Notes under the pieces: generated by a model | Database searches by the model: none | What the model was told of the DNA's origin: nothing | Seen by the model: only the letters and a program-made list of their open reading frames with translations | Shown here: positions 1-8,903 of the stretch, piece by piece | How the letters are laid out: each line of letters begins with the position of its first letter | Numbering within the stretch: position 1 is the stretch's first letter | Origin: Kluyvera sp047971185 | Lineage (GTDB): Bacteria > Pseudomonadota > Gammaproteobacteria > Enterobacterales > Enterobacteriaceae | Reading direction: 5' to 3' | NCBI RefSeq assembly: GCF_047971185.1 | Contig: NZ_JBKDZH010000018.1 | Location: 62,001-126,000, forward strand | Length of the DNA stretch: 64,000 nt | Translations under genes and position numbers: made by a program

Positions 1-116
1 CCGCTACCGCGATGATTCATAAGCTGAAAGGTTATTCCACCAAGGGGTCGCGCTATAACGACTACCTGTTCGCGATGTACCAGGATAACCAGCGTCTGAT
101 TGCGGCACATATGTAA
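1..116 (+). CDS. bax: Bax protein, C-terminal end (partial)
   Basis: Only the last 37 residues are present, read from base 3, ending in the residues LIAAHM and a TAA stop. The tail and its position beside xylR match the E. coli bax gene, a predicted peptidoglycan-hydrolase-like (glucosaminidase-fold) protein. The 5' part lies outside the window. It converges on xylR. The assignment rests on the short tail plus synteny. Confidence 0.7.
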   Translation, partial: ATAMIHKLKGYSTKGSRYNDYLFAMYQDNQRLIAAHM

Positions 117-131
117 TCGCTGCTGAATATC

Positions 132-162
132 AAAAAAGGCCTTCCATCTGAAGGCCTTTTTT
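132..162. terminator. Bidirectional terminator between bax and xylR
   Basis: A 13-bp stem (AAAAAAGGCCTTC paired with GAAGGCCTTTTTT) with a 5-nt loop and T tracts on both strands. It sits between the convergent stops of bax and xylR and would end both transcripts. Confidence 0.85.
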
Positions 163-173
163 GTGGGCGGGGG

Positions 174-1358
174 TCAGGCTTGAATCAGCGCCTCGCTATG
201 CTGCTCGCGATACTCCTTTGGCGTGGTGTCGTACTCTTTTTTGAACACCGAATAGAAATACTGCAGCGACGGGTAGCCGCACATCTGCGAAATTTCGTTG
301 ATAGACAGCGATGTAGACACCAGCAGGCTGCGCGCTTTTTCCAGCTTCTCGCTGTGGATCACCGCGTGAATGGTTTCGCCCACTTCCTCCTTAAAGCGCT
401 TCTCCAGGTTGGAGCGCGAGATGCCGACGGCGTCCAGCACCTGTTCAACCTTAATTCCCTTGCAGGCGTTGTTGCGAATATAGTGCATGGCCTGGATGAC
501 GGCGGGGTCGTTGAGCGAGCGGTAGTCCGTTGAGCGTCGTTCCATCACCCGCATCGGCGGCACCAGCACCCGCTGTAGCGGCAGAACTTCATTATCGAGC
601 AGACGCTGCATCAGCTTGGCGGCCTGATAGCCCATCTGCCGTGCGCCCTGGGCGACGGACGAGAGCGCCACCCGGGAGAGGTAGCGGGTCAATTCTTCGT
701 TATCAATGCCGATCACGCACAGTTTTTCCGGCACCGGAATATGCAAATGCTCGCAGGCCTGCAGGATATGGCGGGCGCGGGCATCCGTGACGGCAATAAT
801 GCCGGTTTGCGGCGGCAGGGTTTGCAGCCAATCCGCCAGCCGATTTTGCGCATGCTGCCAGTTCTCCGGCGCAGTTTCCTGGCCCTGATAGATGACGCCG
901 CGGTACTTCTCTTTGGCGACAATCTGGCTGAAGGCATATTCGCGCTCCTCGGCCCAGCGCTTGCCGCTGGCGGTAGGTAGGCCATAGAAGGCGAAGCGAT
1001 GGACGCCTTTCTCTTTGAGATGTAAAAAAGCGCTTTCAACCAGCGCGTAGTTATCGGTCGCGATGTAGTGAACGGGAGGATACTGCTCCTGGCGGTGATA
1101 GGAGCCGCCCACGCCGACGATAGGGACATCGACGTCGGTGAGCAGCGCTTCAATGGTGGGATCGTCATAGTCGGCGATAACGCCGTCTCCCAGCCACTCT
1201 TTAATGTTTTCGATCCGCGCGCGGAAATCTTCTTCAATGAAAATATCCCACTCGGACTGCGACGCCTGTAAATATTCGCCAACGCCTTCAACCACCTGAC
1301 GGTCGAAGGCTTTGTTAGCGTTGAACAACAGCGTCACGCGGTGACGTTTTCCAAACAT
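174..1358 (-). CDS. xylR: Xylose operon transcriptional activator XylR
   Basis: 394 residues, against about 392 in E. coli. The N-terminal 270 or so residues are a LacI/periplasmic-binding-like sugar-sensing domain. The C-terminal 100 residues are an AraC-type double helix-turn-helix, with the typical segments LSINEISQMCGYPSLQYFYSVFKK and a TTPKEYR ending. In E. coli, XylR binds D-xylose and activates both xylA and xylF promoters. Here it lies downstream of xylH in the same orientation with a 70-bp gap, as in E. coli, and may be transcribed from its own weak promoter or by read-through. Nothing looks damaged. Confidence 0.95.
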   Translation of the reverse strand: MFGKRHRVTLLFNANKAFDRQVVEGVGEYLQASQSEWDIFIEEDFRARIENIKEWLGDGVIADYDDPTIEALLTDVDVPIVGVGGSYHRQEQYPPVHYIATDNYALVESAFLHLKEKGVHRFAFYGLPTASGKRWAEEREYAFSQIVAKEKYRGVIYQGQETAPENWQHAQNRLADWLQTLPPQTGIIAVTDARARHILQACEHLHIPVPEKLCVIGIDNEELTRYLSRVALSSVAQGARQMGYQAAKLMQRLLDNEVLPLQRVLVPPMRVMERRSTDYRSLNDPAVIQAMHYIRNNACKGIKVEQVLDAVGISRSNLEKRFKEEVGETIHAVIHSEKLEKARSLLVSTSLSINEISQMCGYPSLQYFYSVFKKEYDTTPKEYREQHSEALIQA

Positions 1359-1428
1359 GGTTCAGGGTTCCTCGTGAAACATGAGGGGTGTTGCCGGCCA
1401 CTGATTCGGCAACACCACGGCCAGGCAA

Positions 1429-2610
1429 TTACGCACGCCGTTTGGTTGCGGAGTCCATCCAGACGGCAAGCAGTAAAATCGCACCTTTCACGATATATTG
1501 CCAGAAAGTGGGCACGTCCATCATACTCATTCCGTTATCGAGCGAGGCCATAATAAATGCCCCCATGACGGCGCCAGCGACGCTGCCGACGCCGCCCGCC
1601 AGGCTGGTACCGCCGATCACGCAGGCGGCGATGGCATCCAGCTCAGCAATGTTGCCCGCGGACGGCGAGCCGGCACCCAGACGTGAGCTTAAAATCAGCC
1701 CGGCAATCGCCACCATCAGGCCGTTAATGGCAAATACCGCCAGCTTGTTACGCTCGACGTTGATACCGGAAAGACGCGCGGCTTCAATATTGCCGCCAAT
1801 CGCGTAGATACGGCGGCCAAAGGCGGTGCGGGTTGCCATAAACATGCCGCCGAGCAGCAGCAGCGTCAGCAGCAGCACTGGCGTGGGTACGCCGCGATAG
1901 TCGTTCAGCAGCCAGATGGCTCCCAGCACAATGACCGCCGTCAGCGCCTGACGCCCGACCACGCCGGTAGACGCAGGCGTTGACAGCCCCATCGACTGGC
2001 GGCGCATTCTGCCACGCCATTGCCAGGCAATAAACGCCATCAGCCCGACGGCGCCAAAGGTAAAACCGATGCCGTCTGGCAGATAGCTCTGACCAATTTG
2101 CGACATCGCCGCGCTGGTGGGCGACACGGTGGTGCCGTTGGTGATGCCAATCAAAATGCCGCGAAACGCCAGCATCCCCGCAAGGGTGACGATAAACGAT
2201 GGCACCTTACGATAGGCTACCCACCATCCGTTCCACGCGCCGAGTACCAGCCCCATTGCCAGCGTCACGATAATGGTGAGCGGCAGCGGCCAGCCGAGCC
2301 AGACGTCGAAAATCGCCGCCGCGCCCCCTAACAATCCCATCATTGAGCCGACGGACAGGTCGATTTCGGCCGAGATAATCACAAACACCATCCCGACGGC
2401 GAGTATGCCGGTAATGGCGGTCTGGCGCAGCAGGTTGGAGACGTTACGCGCGCTCAGGTAGGCGCCATCGGTGGTCCAGGTGAAAAACAGCATGATCACA
2501 ATAATGGCCGCAATCATGACGAAAACCTGCAAGTTCAGCGATTTTAGCCGCAGCGTCGGGGCCGCTGCGGGGGTGGCCAGTTTCATTTCAGACGGATTGT
2601 TTTTCGACAT
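1429..2610 (-). CDS. xylH: D-xylose ABC transporter permease XylH
   Basis: 393 residues with about ten hydrophobic segments, of the BPD_transp_2 (ribose/xylose-type) permease family. It forms the inner-membrane channel of the XylFGH high-affinity D-xylose importer. The start overlaps the 3' end of xylG by 23 bp, which implies translational coupling. The family signature region AAACVIGGTSLAGGVGSVAGA is visible in the C-terminal half. Length and context match E. coli XylH (393 residues). Confidence 0.95.
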   Translation of the reverse strand: MSKNNPSEMKLATPAAAPTLRLKSLNLQVFVMIAAIIVIMLFFTWTTDGAYLSARNVSNLLRQTAITGILAVGMVFVIISAEIDLSVGSMMGLLGGAAAIFDVWLGWPLPLTIIVTLAMGLVLGAWNGWWVAYRKVPSFIVTLAGMLAFRGILIGITNGTTVSPTSAAMSQIGQSYLPDGIGFTFGAVGLMAFIAWQWRGRMRRQSMGLSTPASTGVVGRQALTAVIVLGAIWLLNDYRGVPTPVLLLTLLLLGGMFMATRTAFGRRIYAIGGNIEAARLSGINVERNKLAVFAINGLMVAIAGLILSSRLGAGSPSAGNIAELDAIAACVIGGTSLAGGVGSVAGAVMGAFIMASLDNGMSMMDVPTFWQYIVKGAILLLAVWMDSATKRRA

Positions 2611-4129
2611 GGCGTTCGCTCCTTAAGGCGGCTTCCATCACATTTTCCTGAGTCAGGTTATGGTTCACCAGGTTGGCTTTGAGTTTCCCTTCGTGCATCA
2701 CCAGCACCCGATCGCTCAGCCCCAGCACTTCCGGCAGCTCAGAGGAGATGACGATGACGGCGATGCCTTGCTGCACCAGTTGATTGATAAGTTTATAGAT
2801 TTCATACTTCGCGCCGATGTCGATACCGCGCGTGGGTTCATCCAGAATCAGGATGCGCGGGTTCAGCAGCAGGCAGCGGGCCAGTATCGCTTTCTGCTGA
2901 TTGCCGCCGCTCAGTCGACCGATGGCCAGATCCGGGGAGGAAGTTTTCACCTTCAGACGCTGAATGGATTGCAGGATGCACTGCTGTTCCCTGGCGTCAT
3001 CGAGGCTGCTCAAGGCGCCACTGAAGTCGTTGAGCGCGGCAAGCGTGATGTTTTTGCCAACCGCCATCACCGGCACGATGCCGTCCTTTTTGCGGTCTTC
3101 TGGCACCATCGCAATGCCGTGGCCAATTGCCTGCTGGCAGCTGCGGATATCGACCTGCTTACCGTCGATAAAAATGCGCCCCTCCCAACGGCCGCGCCAG
3201 ACGCCAAACAGGCACTGTACCGCCTCGGTACGCCCCGCGCCGACCAGCCCGGCAATGCCGAGGATTTCGCCGCGTTTCAGGCTGAAAGAGATGTCGTTGA
3301 CGCGCTTGATATGGCGGTTAACCGGATGCCATGCGGTCAGATGCTCGACGCGCAGGATCTCCTCGCCCGCAGCGTGCGGTTCGCTGGGGTAGAGCGCCGT
3401 CAGCTCGCGGCCCACCATCATGGTGATGATGTCATCTTCCGTCATGTTGCTGGCGTCGCGGGTGCCGATATGCTGACCGTCGCGGATAACGCAGATCGTG
3501 TCGGATATCGCTTTGACTTCATTCAGCTTGTGCGAAATATAGATACAGGCGATGCCGTGGTTTTGTAGATCGCGGATGATATCCAGCAGGACGGCGGTCT
3601 CTTGCTCGGTCAGCGAGGCGGTCGGCTCATCAAGGATCAGCAGCCGCACCTGTTTGTTGAGCGCTTTGGCGATTTCGACCAGCTGCTGCTGGCCAAGCCC
3701 CAAATCGCCAACCCGGGTATCCGGGGAAATGGCGAGATTAACCTGTGCCAGCAGCTTTTCGCAGCGCAGGGTCATGGTGTCGTAATCAAGCACGCCACGG
3801 CGGCCGATCTCAGCACCGAGGAAAATATTTTCCAGCACGGTCAGATGTTTAACCAGCGCCAGCTCCTGGTGAATAATAGCAATACCTTTACGCTCGGTAT
3901 CGCGAATATGCGTCGGCTGTAGCGTCTCGCCGGCGAAAATAATCTCTCCGTCATAGCTTCCGTGCGGATAAATACCGCAAAGCACCTTCATTAAGGTTGA
4001 TTTGCCGGAGCCATTTTCGCCACACAGGGAAACAACCTCGCCTGGGTTTAATCTGAGGCTGACATTATCGATAGCCTTCACGACCCCGAAGGCTTTGGTA
4101 ATGTTCTTCATTTCAAGTAAATACGGCAT
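2588..4129 (-). CDS. xylG: D-xylose ABC transporter ATP-binding protein XylG
   Basis: 513 residues with two tandem ABC domains, as in RbsA/XylG/AraG. The first Walker A is GENGSGKST at residues 37-45, and LILDEPTASLTEQE is its Walker B and D-loop. The second half has the signature LSGGNQQKAILAR and the Walker B region LILDEPTRGIDIG, with a degenerate second P-loop (GLVGAGRTE), which is usual for this family. It powers xylose uptake with XylH and the binding protein XylF. The reading frame is intact, unlike that of upstream xylF. Confidence 0.95.
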   Translation of the reverse strand: MPYLLEMKNITKAFGVVKAIDNVSLRLNPGEVVSLCGENGSGKSTLMKVLCGIYPHGSYDGEIIFAGETLQPTHIRDTERKGIAIIHQELALVKHLTVLENIFLGAEIGRRGVLDYDTMTLRCEKLLAQVNLAISPDTRVGDLGLGQQQLVEIAKALNKQVRLLILDEPTASLTEQETAVLLDIIRDLQNHGIACIYISHKLNEVKAISDTICVIRDGQHIGTRDASNMTEDDIITMMVGRELTALYPSEPHAAGEEILRVEHLTAWHPVNRHIKRVNDISFSLKRGEILGIAGLVGAGRTEAVQCLFGVWRGRWEGRIFIDGKQVDIRSCQQAIGHGIAMVPEDRKKDGIVPVMAVGKNITLAALNDFSGALSSLDDAREQQCILQSIQRLKVKTSSPDLAIGRLSGGNQQKAILARCLLLNPRILILDEPTRGIDIGAKYEIYKLINQLVQQGIAVIVISSELPEVLGLSDRVLVMHEGKLKANLVNHNLTQENVMEAALRSERHVEKQSV

Positions 4130-4149
4130 AAGTACTGGTGCTCCACGTA

Positions 4150-4206
4150 AGCCTGGCTACCGGGTATTCCCGGCGGCTACGCTGCCCCGGCGCTGGAGCC
4201 GGGGCA
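4150..4206. repeat. REP/BIME-like palindromic element between xylF and xylG
   Basis: GC-rich palindromes: a 9-bp perfect hairpin (TGCCCCGGC with GCCGGGGCA, 4183-4191 and 4198-4206) next to a second palindrome, CCGGGTATTCCCGG. The composition resembles enterobacterial REP units. It sits just after the xylF stop and before xylG, where such elements commonly stabilise the upstream binding-protein mRNA segment. Confidence 0.6.
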
Positions 4207-4212
4207 TACTAT

Positions 4213-5207
4213 TCAGAGTTCACTCTTCTTATGGAAACCGTCTTTCACAACGGTATCGTCAATGTTGGTTTTATTGACTTCGATAGGGGTTAACAGGCGC
4301 GACGGAACGTCTTTCAGCCCGTTATTCAGCGTGGCGTCAGATTTTGGCTGCTGACCGTTGCCCAGCTCGACGGCGATCTCTGCGGCGCTGTTCGCCAGCA
4401 GGGTAATCGGCTTGTAGACGGTCATGGTCTGGGTACCGTTGAGGATGCGCTTCACGCCCGCCAGGTCTGCATCCTGGCCGGAGATAGCCACTTTACCGGC
4501 CAGCCCTTGCGCGCTTAAGGCCTGGATTGCGCCGCCCGCGGTGGCGTCGTTAGAAGCGACAACGGCATCAATTTTGTTGTTATTGGCGGTGAGGGCGTTT
4601 TCCATAATCTTCAGCGCGTTTTCCGGCAGCCAGCCGTCAACCCATTGATCGCCGACGACTTTAATTTTGCCATCATCGATATACGGTTTTAATACTTTCA
4701 TCTGCCCCGCGCGGAACAGCTTGGCATTATTATCAACCGGCGAGCCGCCCATCAGGAAATAATTCCCCTGGGGTACCTGATTGACCAGGCTTTGCGCCTG
4801 CATTTCGCCGACTTTTTCGTTATCGAAAGAAATATAAAAATCGATATCGGCGTTATTTATCATGCGATCATAGGCTAATACTTTAATGCCTTCTTGTTTC
4901 GCTTCTTTAATGACGTTACTCAGTACCTGACCGTTATAAGGAATAATAACAAGGACATCCACGCCGCGGTTGATCATATTTTCGATCTGCGACATTTGCG
5001 TTTCTTCATTGCCGTTGGCGGACTGCACAAAAACCTGTGCGCCAAGCTGTTCGGCTTTCTTAACGAAGATATCGCGGTCTTTCTGCCAGCGCTCAAGGCG
5101 CAGGTCATCAATGGCCATACACCGATCTTAACTTCTTTGGCGCTGCTCGCCATGCTGGTGAGAAGCAGTGAGGCGCAAAGCGTGAGGCAAAGGTTCTTTA
5201 TCTTCAT
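4213..5207 (-). pseudogene. xylF: D-xylose-binding periplasmic protein XylF, frameshifted after the signal peptide
   Basis: XylF captures D-xylose in the periplasm for XylGH. The gene starts at 5207 with a normal signal peptide (MKIKNLCLTLCASLLLTSMA) and mature start KEVKIG. The frame is then broken: E. coli-like sequence predicts GGT ATG GCC, but GGT GT ATG GCC is found. The two extra bases at 5119-5120 move AIDDLRLERWQ into another frame. The rest (5118 to 4213, 301 residues, ending KKSEL) is uninterrupted and well conserved. As read, the product is either a short out-of-frame peptide (stop near 4974) or, from the internal ATG at 5118, a leaderless cytoplasmic protein with no good ribosome-binding site. 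A recent mutation or a consensus error are both possible. Confidence 0.85.
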
Positions 5208-5565
5208 AATCGTAATGCCTTCTGTAGGATAAGGTGGTGAGATTGGCGATAAAAGAAACAGCGATGACTTAACACGCAGCAAATTTTTAACATGTAAACG
5301 GCGGCTGGCAATTACAGATTTTTATCTTGCCATTACGATATTTCGTTTAATTGCTGATTTTTGACCGCGATCTGATTTTAAAAGTTGGGAACGACAAATT
5401 TGCGTACATAAAACGAGGCGGATTCCATTTTATTTTGCGAGCCAGCGCACATTTGTGGATTCTCTTAATAGCAGTGTGAAATAACGTAATTGAGAGACCG
5501 CCATTCAGAATTCAGTATGACCATACGAATTATTCCTCGCCGCCTGTCAGATTATGGAGTTCATT
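5208..5565. promoter_or_regulatory. Divergent xylF/xylA promoter region
   Basis: 358 bp between the divergent xylF and xylA starts. It holds a CRP-type site at 5436-5451 (TGCGA-N6-GCACA, near the TGTGA-N6-TCACA consensus) in the same place as the E. coli xylA CRP site. A direct repeat in the 5308-5345 stretch (TGGCAATTACAGAT, then TGCCATTACGATAT, about one and a half turns or more apart) is a candidate XylR-binding region. That XylR assignment is inference. The conserved segment AGCAGTGTGAAATAACG precedes the xylA leader. Confidence 0.7.
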
Positions 5566-6888
5566 ATGCAAGCATATTTCGACCAACTGGATCGCGTTCG
5601 TTTTGAAGGCCCAAAAACCGAAAATCCGCTGGCGTTCCGCCACTACAATCCGGATGAACTGGTGCTGGGCAAACGTATGGAAGATCACCTGCGCTTCGCC
5701 GCCTGCTACTGGCATACCTTCTGCTGGAACGGCGCGGACATGTTTGGTGTCGGCTCCTTTAATCGTCCATGGCAGCAACCAGGCGAAGTCATTGAGCTTG
5801 CAAAACGCAAGGCAGATGTCGCTTTTGAATTCTTCCACAAGCTGAATGTACCTTACTACTGTTTCCATGACGTGGACGTCTCTCCGGAAGGCGCTAGCCT
5901 GAAAGAATATCTGAACAACTTTGCGCAGATGGTCGACGTGCTGGCGGAAAAACAGCAGCAGAGCGGCGTGAAGCTGCTGTGGGGCACCGCAAACTGCTTC
6001 ACTAACCCGCGCTACGGCGCAGGTGCTGCGACTAACCCGGATCCAGAAGTGTTCAGCTGGGCGGCGACGCAGGTGTTTACCGCGATGAACGCCACCCACA
6101 AACTGGGCGGTGAAAACTACGTGCTGTGGGGCGGCCGTGAAGGCTATGAAACCCTGCTGAATACCGACCTGCGTCAGGAGCGCGAACAGATTGGCCGCTT
6201 CATGCAGATGGTTGTTGAGCACAAACACAAAATCGGCTTCCAGGGTACGCTGCTGATTGAGCCAAAACCGCAGGAGCCGACCAAGCACCAGTACGACTAC
6301 GATGCATCAACCGTGTATGGCTTCCTGAAGCAGTTCGGTCTGGAGAAAGAGATCAAGCTGAATATCGAAGCCAACCACGCCACGCTGGCGGGCCACTCGT
6401 TCCATCACGAAATCGCCACCGCCATCGCGCTGGGCCTGTTTGGTTCTGTCGATGCCAACCGCGGCGACCCGCAGCTGGGCTGGGATACCGACCAGTTCCC
6501 GAACAGCGTGGAAGAAAACGCGCTGGTGATGTACGAAATCCTCAAAGCGGGTGGCTTTACCACCGGCGGTCTGAACTTTGACGCCAAAGTGCGCCGTCAG
6601 AGCACCGACAAATATGACCTGTTCTACGGCCATATTAGCGCGATGGACACCATGGCGCTGTCGCTGAAAGTGGCGGCCCGCATGATTGAAGGCGGCGAGC
6701 TGGATAAACGCGTTGCCAAGCGTTATGCCGGCTGGAACGGGGAGCTGGGCCAGCAAATCCTTAAAGGCCAGATGTCGCTGCAGGACCTGGCGAAATACGC
6801 TGAGCAGCATCAGCTGGCGCCGCAGCACCAGAGCGGCCATCAGGAGCTGCTGGAAGGGCTGGTAAACCACTACCTGTTCGACAAGTAA
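5566..6888 (+). CDS. xylA: Xylose isomerase
   Basis: Converts D-xylose to D-xylulose in the cytoplasm, the first step of xylose catabolism. 440 residues, the same length as E. coli XylA. The catalytic His101 and Asp104 lie in CFHDVDVSPEG, and the metal-ligand stretch LLIEPKPQEPTKHQYDYD is intact. I chose the ATG at 5566 rather than 5554 because the product then begins MQAYFDQLDR like the family and GGAG lies 6-7 bp upstream. It is the first gene of xylAB and is probably activated by XylR and CRP. Confidence 0.97.
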   Translation: MQAYFDQLDRVRFEGPKTENPLAFRHYNPDELVLGKRMEDHLRFAACYWHTFCWNGADMFGVGSFNRPWQQPGEVIELAKRKADVAFEFFHKLNVPYYCFHDVDVSPEGASLKEYLNNFAQMVDVLAEKQQQSGVKLLWGTANCFTNPRYGAGAATNPDPEVFSWAATQVFTAMNATHKLGGENYVLWGGREGYETLLNTDLRQEREQIGRFMQMVVEHKHKIGFQGTLLIEPKPQEPTKHQYDYDASTVYGFLKQFGLEKEIKLNIEANHATLAGHSFHHEIATAIALGLFGSVDANRGDPQLGWDTDQFPNSVEENALVMYEILKAGGFTTGGLNFDAKVRRQSTDKYDLFYGHISAMDTMALSLKVAARMIEGGELDKRVAKRYAGWNGELGQQILKGQMSLQDLAKYAEQHQLAPQHQSGHQELLEGLVNHYLFDK

Positions 6889-6960
6889 TTTCAGCTTTGC
6901 CGTACACCATGCCCGGGGCGTAAGCTTCCGGGCATCGTACCACCTAAAGGAGCAGTCGCG

Positions 6961-8415
6961 ATGTATATCGGCATAGATCTAGGCACTTCTGGCGTTAAGG
7001 CGATCCTGCTGGATGAGCAGGGCACCGTGCTGGCCTCGCACACGGAAAAACTGACGGTTTCCCGCCCGCATCCACTGTGGTCTGAGCAGGATCCTGAGCA
7101 CTGGTGGCAGGCGACAGATCGCGCCATGAAGGAGCTGGGCCAGCAGCATAGCCTTCAGGGGGTAAAAGCCCTGGGGATTGCCGGGCAGATGCACGGCGCT
7201 ACGCTGCTGGATAAACAGCAGCGCGTGCTGCGCCCGGCGATTTTGTGGAACGATGGCCGCTGTGCCGAAGAGTGCCAGCGGCTGGAAGCGCAGGTGGCCA
7301 CCTCGCGACAAATTACCGGCAACCTGATGATGCCTGGCTTCACCGCACCGAAGCTGCTGTGGGTGCAGCGCCATGAAGCGGAGATTTTCCGCCAGGTGGA
7401 TAAAGTGCTGTTGCCGAAAGATTATCTGCGTCTGCGTATGACCGGCGATTTCGCCAGCGATATGTCAGATGCGGCGGGCACTATGTGGATGGACGTGGCG
7501 AAGCGCGACTGGAGCGATGAGATGCTCGCTGCCTGTCAGCTGACTCGCGATAACATGCCCGCCCTGTTTGAAGGCTGCGAGGTGACGGGGCAACTGCTGC
7601 CTTCGGTCGCTAACGCCTGGAATATGCCCGCGGTGCCGGTGGTAGCCGGTGGGGGCGATAACGCTGCGGGAGCGGTCGGCGTGGGTATGGCGGACGCGGG
7701 CCAGGCGATGCTATCGCTGGGGACCTCCGGCGTCTACTTTGCGGTGAGCGAAGGCTTCCTCAGCAAGCCGGAAAGCGCGGTACACAGCTTCTGTCACGCG
7801 CTGCCCGGGCGCTGGCATTTGATGTCGGTGATGCTCAGCGCGGCATCGTGCCTGGACTGGGCGGCGAAGCTGACCGGCCTGGAGACGGTCCCTGCGCTGA
7901 TTGCCGCTGCGCAAACGGCCGACGTTAGCGCGGGACCAGTCTGGTTCCTGCCGTATCTCTCCGGAGAGCGTACGCCGCACAATAATCCGCAGGCCAAAGG
8001 CGTGTTCTTTGGGCTGACCCATCAGCATGGTCCTGCCGAACTGGCGCAGGCCGTGCTGGAAGGTGTCGGCTTTGCGCTGGCTGACGGCATGGACGTCGTG
8101 CACGCCTGCGGCGTAGAGCCAAAAAGCATTACGCTTATCGGCGGCGGCGCGCGCAGTGCCTACTGGCGGCAAATGCTGGCGGATATCTGCGGTAAACAGC
8201 TGGATTACCGCACCGGCGGCGACGTCGGCCCGGCGCTGGGCGCCGCGCGTCTGGCGCAGCTGGCTATCCATCACGATCGTCCTTACGCTGACCTGTTGCC
8301 ACAGCTGACGCTGGAGCAGGCGCATCTGCCGGATGCACAACGCTTTGCGCGCTATGCGCCGCAGCGTGAGACGTTCCGCCAGATTTATCAGCATCTGCTG
8401 CCGCTAATGTCCTGA
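6961..8415 (+). CDS. xylB: Xylulokinase
   Basis: Phosphorylates D-xylulose to xylulose 5-phosphate, which enters the pentose phosphate pathway. 484 residues, identical in length to E. coli XylB. FGGY kinase features are visible: N-terminal GIDLGTSGVKA, substrate-contact QMHGA at 76-80 and the catalytic base Asp233 in GGGDNAAGAVG. It lies 72 bp after xylA with an AAAGGAG ribosome-binding site and is likely cotranscribed. A strong terminator follows. Confidence 0.97.
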   Translation: MYIGIDLGTSGVKAILLDEQGTVLASHTEKLTVSRPHPLWSEQDPEHWWQATDRAMKELGQQHSLQGVKALGIAGQMHGATLLDKQQRVLRPAILWNDGRCAEECQRLEAQVATSRQITGNLMMPGFTAPKLLWVQRHEAEIFRQVDKVLLPKDYLRLRMTGDFASDMSDAAGTMWMDVAKRDWSDEMLAACQLTRDNMPALFEGCEVTGQLLPSVANAWNMPAVPVVAGGGDNAAGAVGVGMADAGQAMLSLGTSGVYFAVSEGFLSKPESAVHSFCHALPGRWHLMSVMLSAASCLDWAAKLTGLETVPALIAAAQTADVSAGPVWFLPYLSGERTPHNNPQAKGVFFGLTHQHGPAELAQAVLEGVGFALADGMDVVHACGVEPKSITLIGGGARSAYWRQMLADICGKQLDYRTGGDVGPALGAARLAQLAIHHDRPYADLLPQLTLEQAHLPDAQRFARYAPQRETFRQIYQHLLPLMS

Positions 8416-8425
8416 TACAACGCAT

Positions 8426-8457
8426 AGCCCGCTCCCTCAAGGAGCGGGCTTCTCTTT
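8426..8457 (+). terminator. xylAB terminator
   Basis: A perfect 10-bp stem (AGCCCGCTCC with GGAGCGGGCT), 5-nt loop, then TCTCTTTGTT. It lies 10 bp after the xylB stop. Confidence 0.85.
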
Positions 8458-8567
8458 GTTCTCCCGCGCCTTTATGTATTCCGAAACTGTCGCTTTTGCT
8501 GTGTTACTCCAATGTTAAAAGATTATCGTGCGCGATAATGGCGGAGTTGTCAGCAAGGGAGATGCTT

Positions 8568-8903
8568 ATGGTAACCATCGTTAAATCACCGCGTTCGGCC
8601 TTGATTGCCGGCATTGTGCTGTATCTGATTTGTCTTTGGCGCGGCTGTCCGCATCTGGAGGATAAAGCCTATTTTCTGGCGATTTGGGTACTGGGAATCT
8701 TTGCGATTGCGGCGCATCGGCAGGCCGCGCAGGCGTCATTCGCCGCCTTATGCCGTCTGGTTCTGCTGTTAACATCCGGGTTACTGCTGGTGGGGATATG
8801 GAATATGCCGCTGGCGCTAGCCTATAAAATTCTCGCCGTCGCGGCATGGTTTAGCTGTATGTACGGCGCCGCACTGTGGCCGCGGCGGGTGCTTTCTAAC
8901 TGA
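8568..8903 (+). CDS. yiaB: YiaA/YiaB-family inner-membrane protein
   Basis: About 111 residues with four hydrophobic segments and the family pattern of a leading helix followed by LW-x-CP near residue 25 and a KAYFL stretch. The function is unknown. The start at 8568 is chosen because AGGGAG lies 6 bp upstream and the length then matches E. coli YiaB (about 113). The longer reading from 8496 adds residues with no family support. In E. coli this gene is paired with yiaA. No second copy is seen here. The 3' end overlaps wecH by 8 bp, tail to tail. Confidence 0.75.
   Translation: MVTIVKSPRSALIAGIVLYLICLWRGCPHLEDKAYFLAIWVLGIFAIAAHRQAAQASFAALCRLVLLLTSGLLLVGIWNMPLALAYKILAVAAWFSCMYGAALWPRRVLSN

Noticed and set aside
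5002..5118. Internal ATG at 5118 as the true xylF start
   Set aside because: It would remove the signal peptide, which is intact two bases out of frame upstream, and no good ribosome-binding site precedes it. A frameshift explains the data better.
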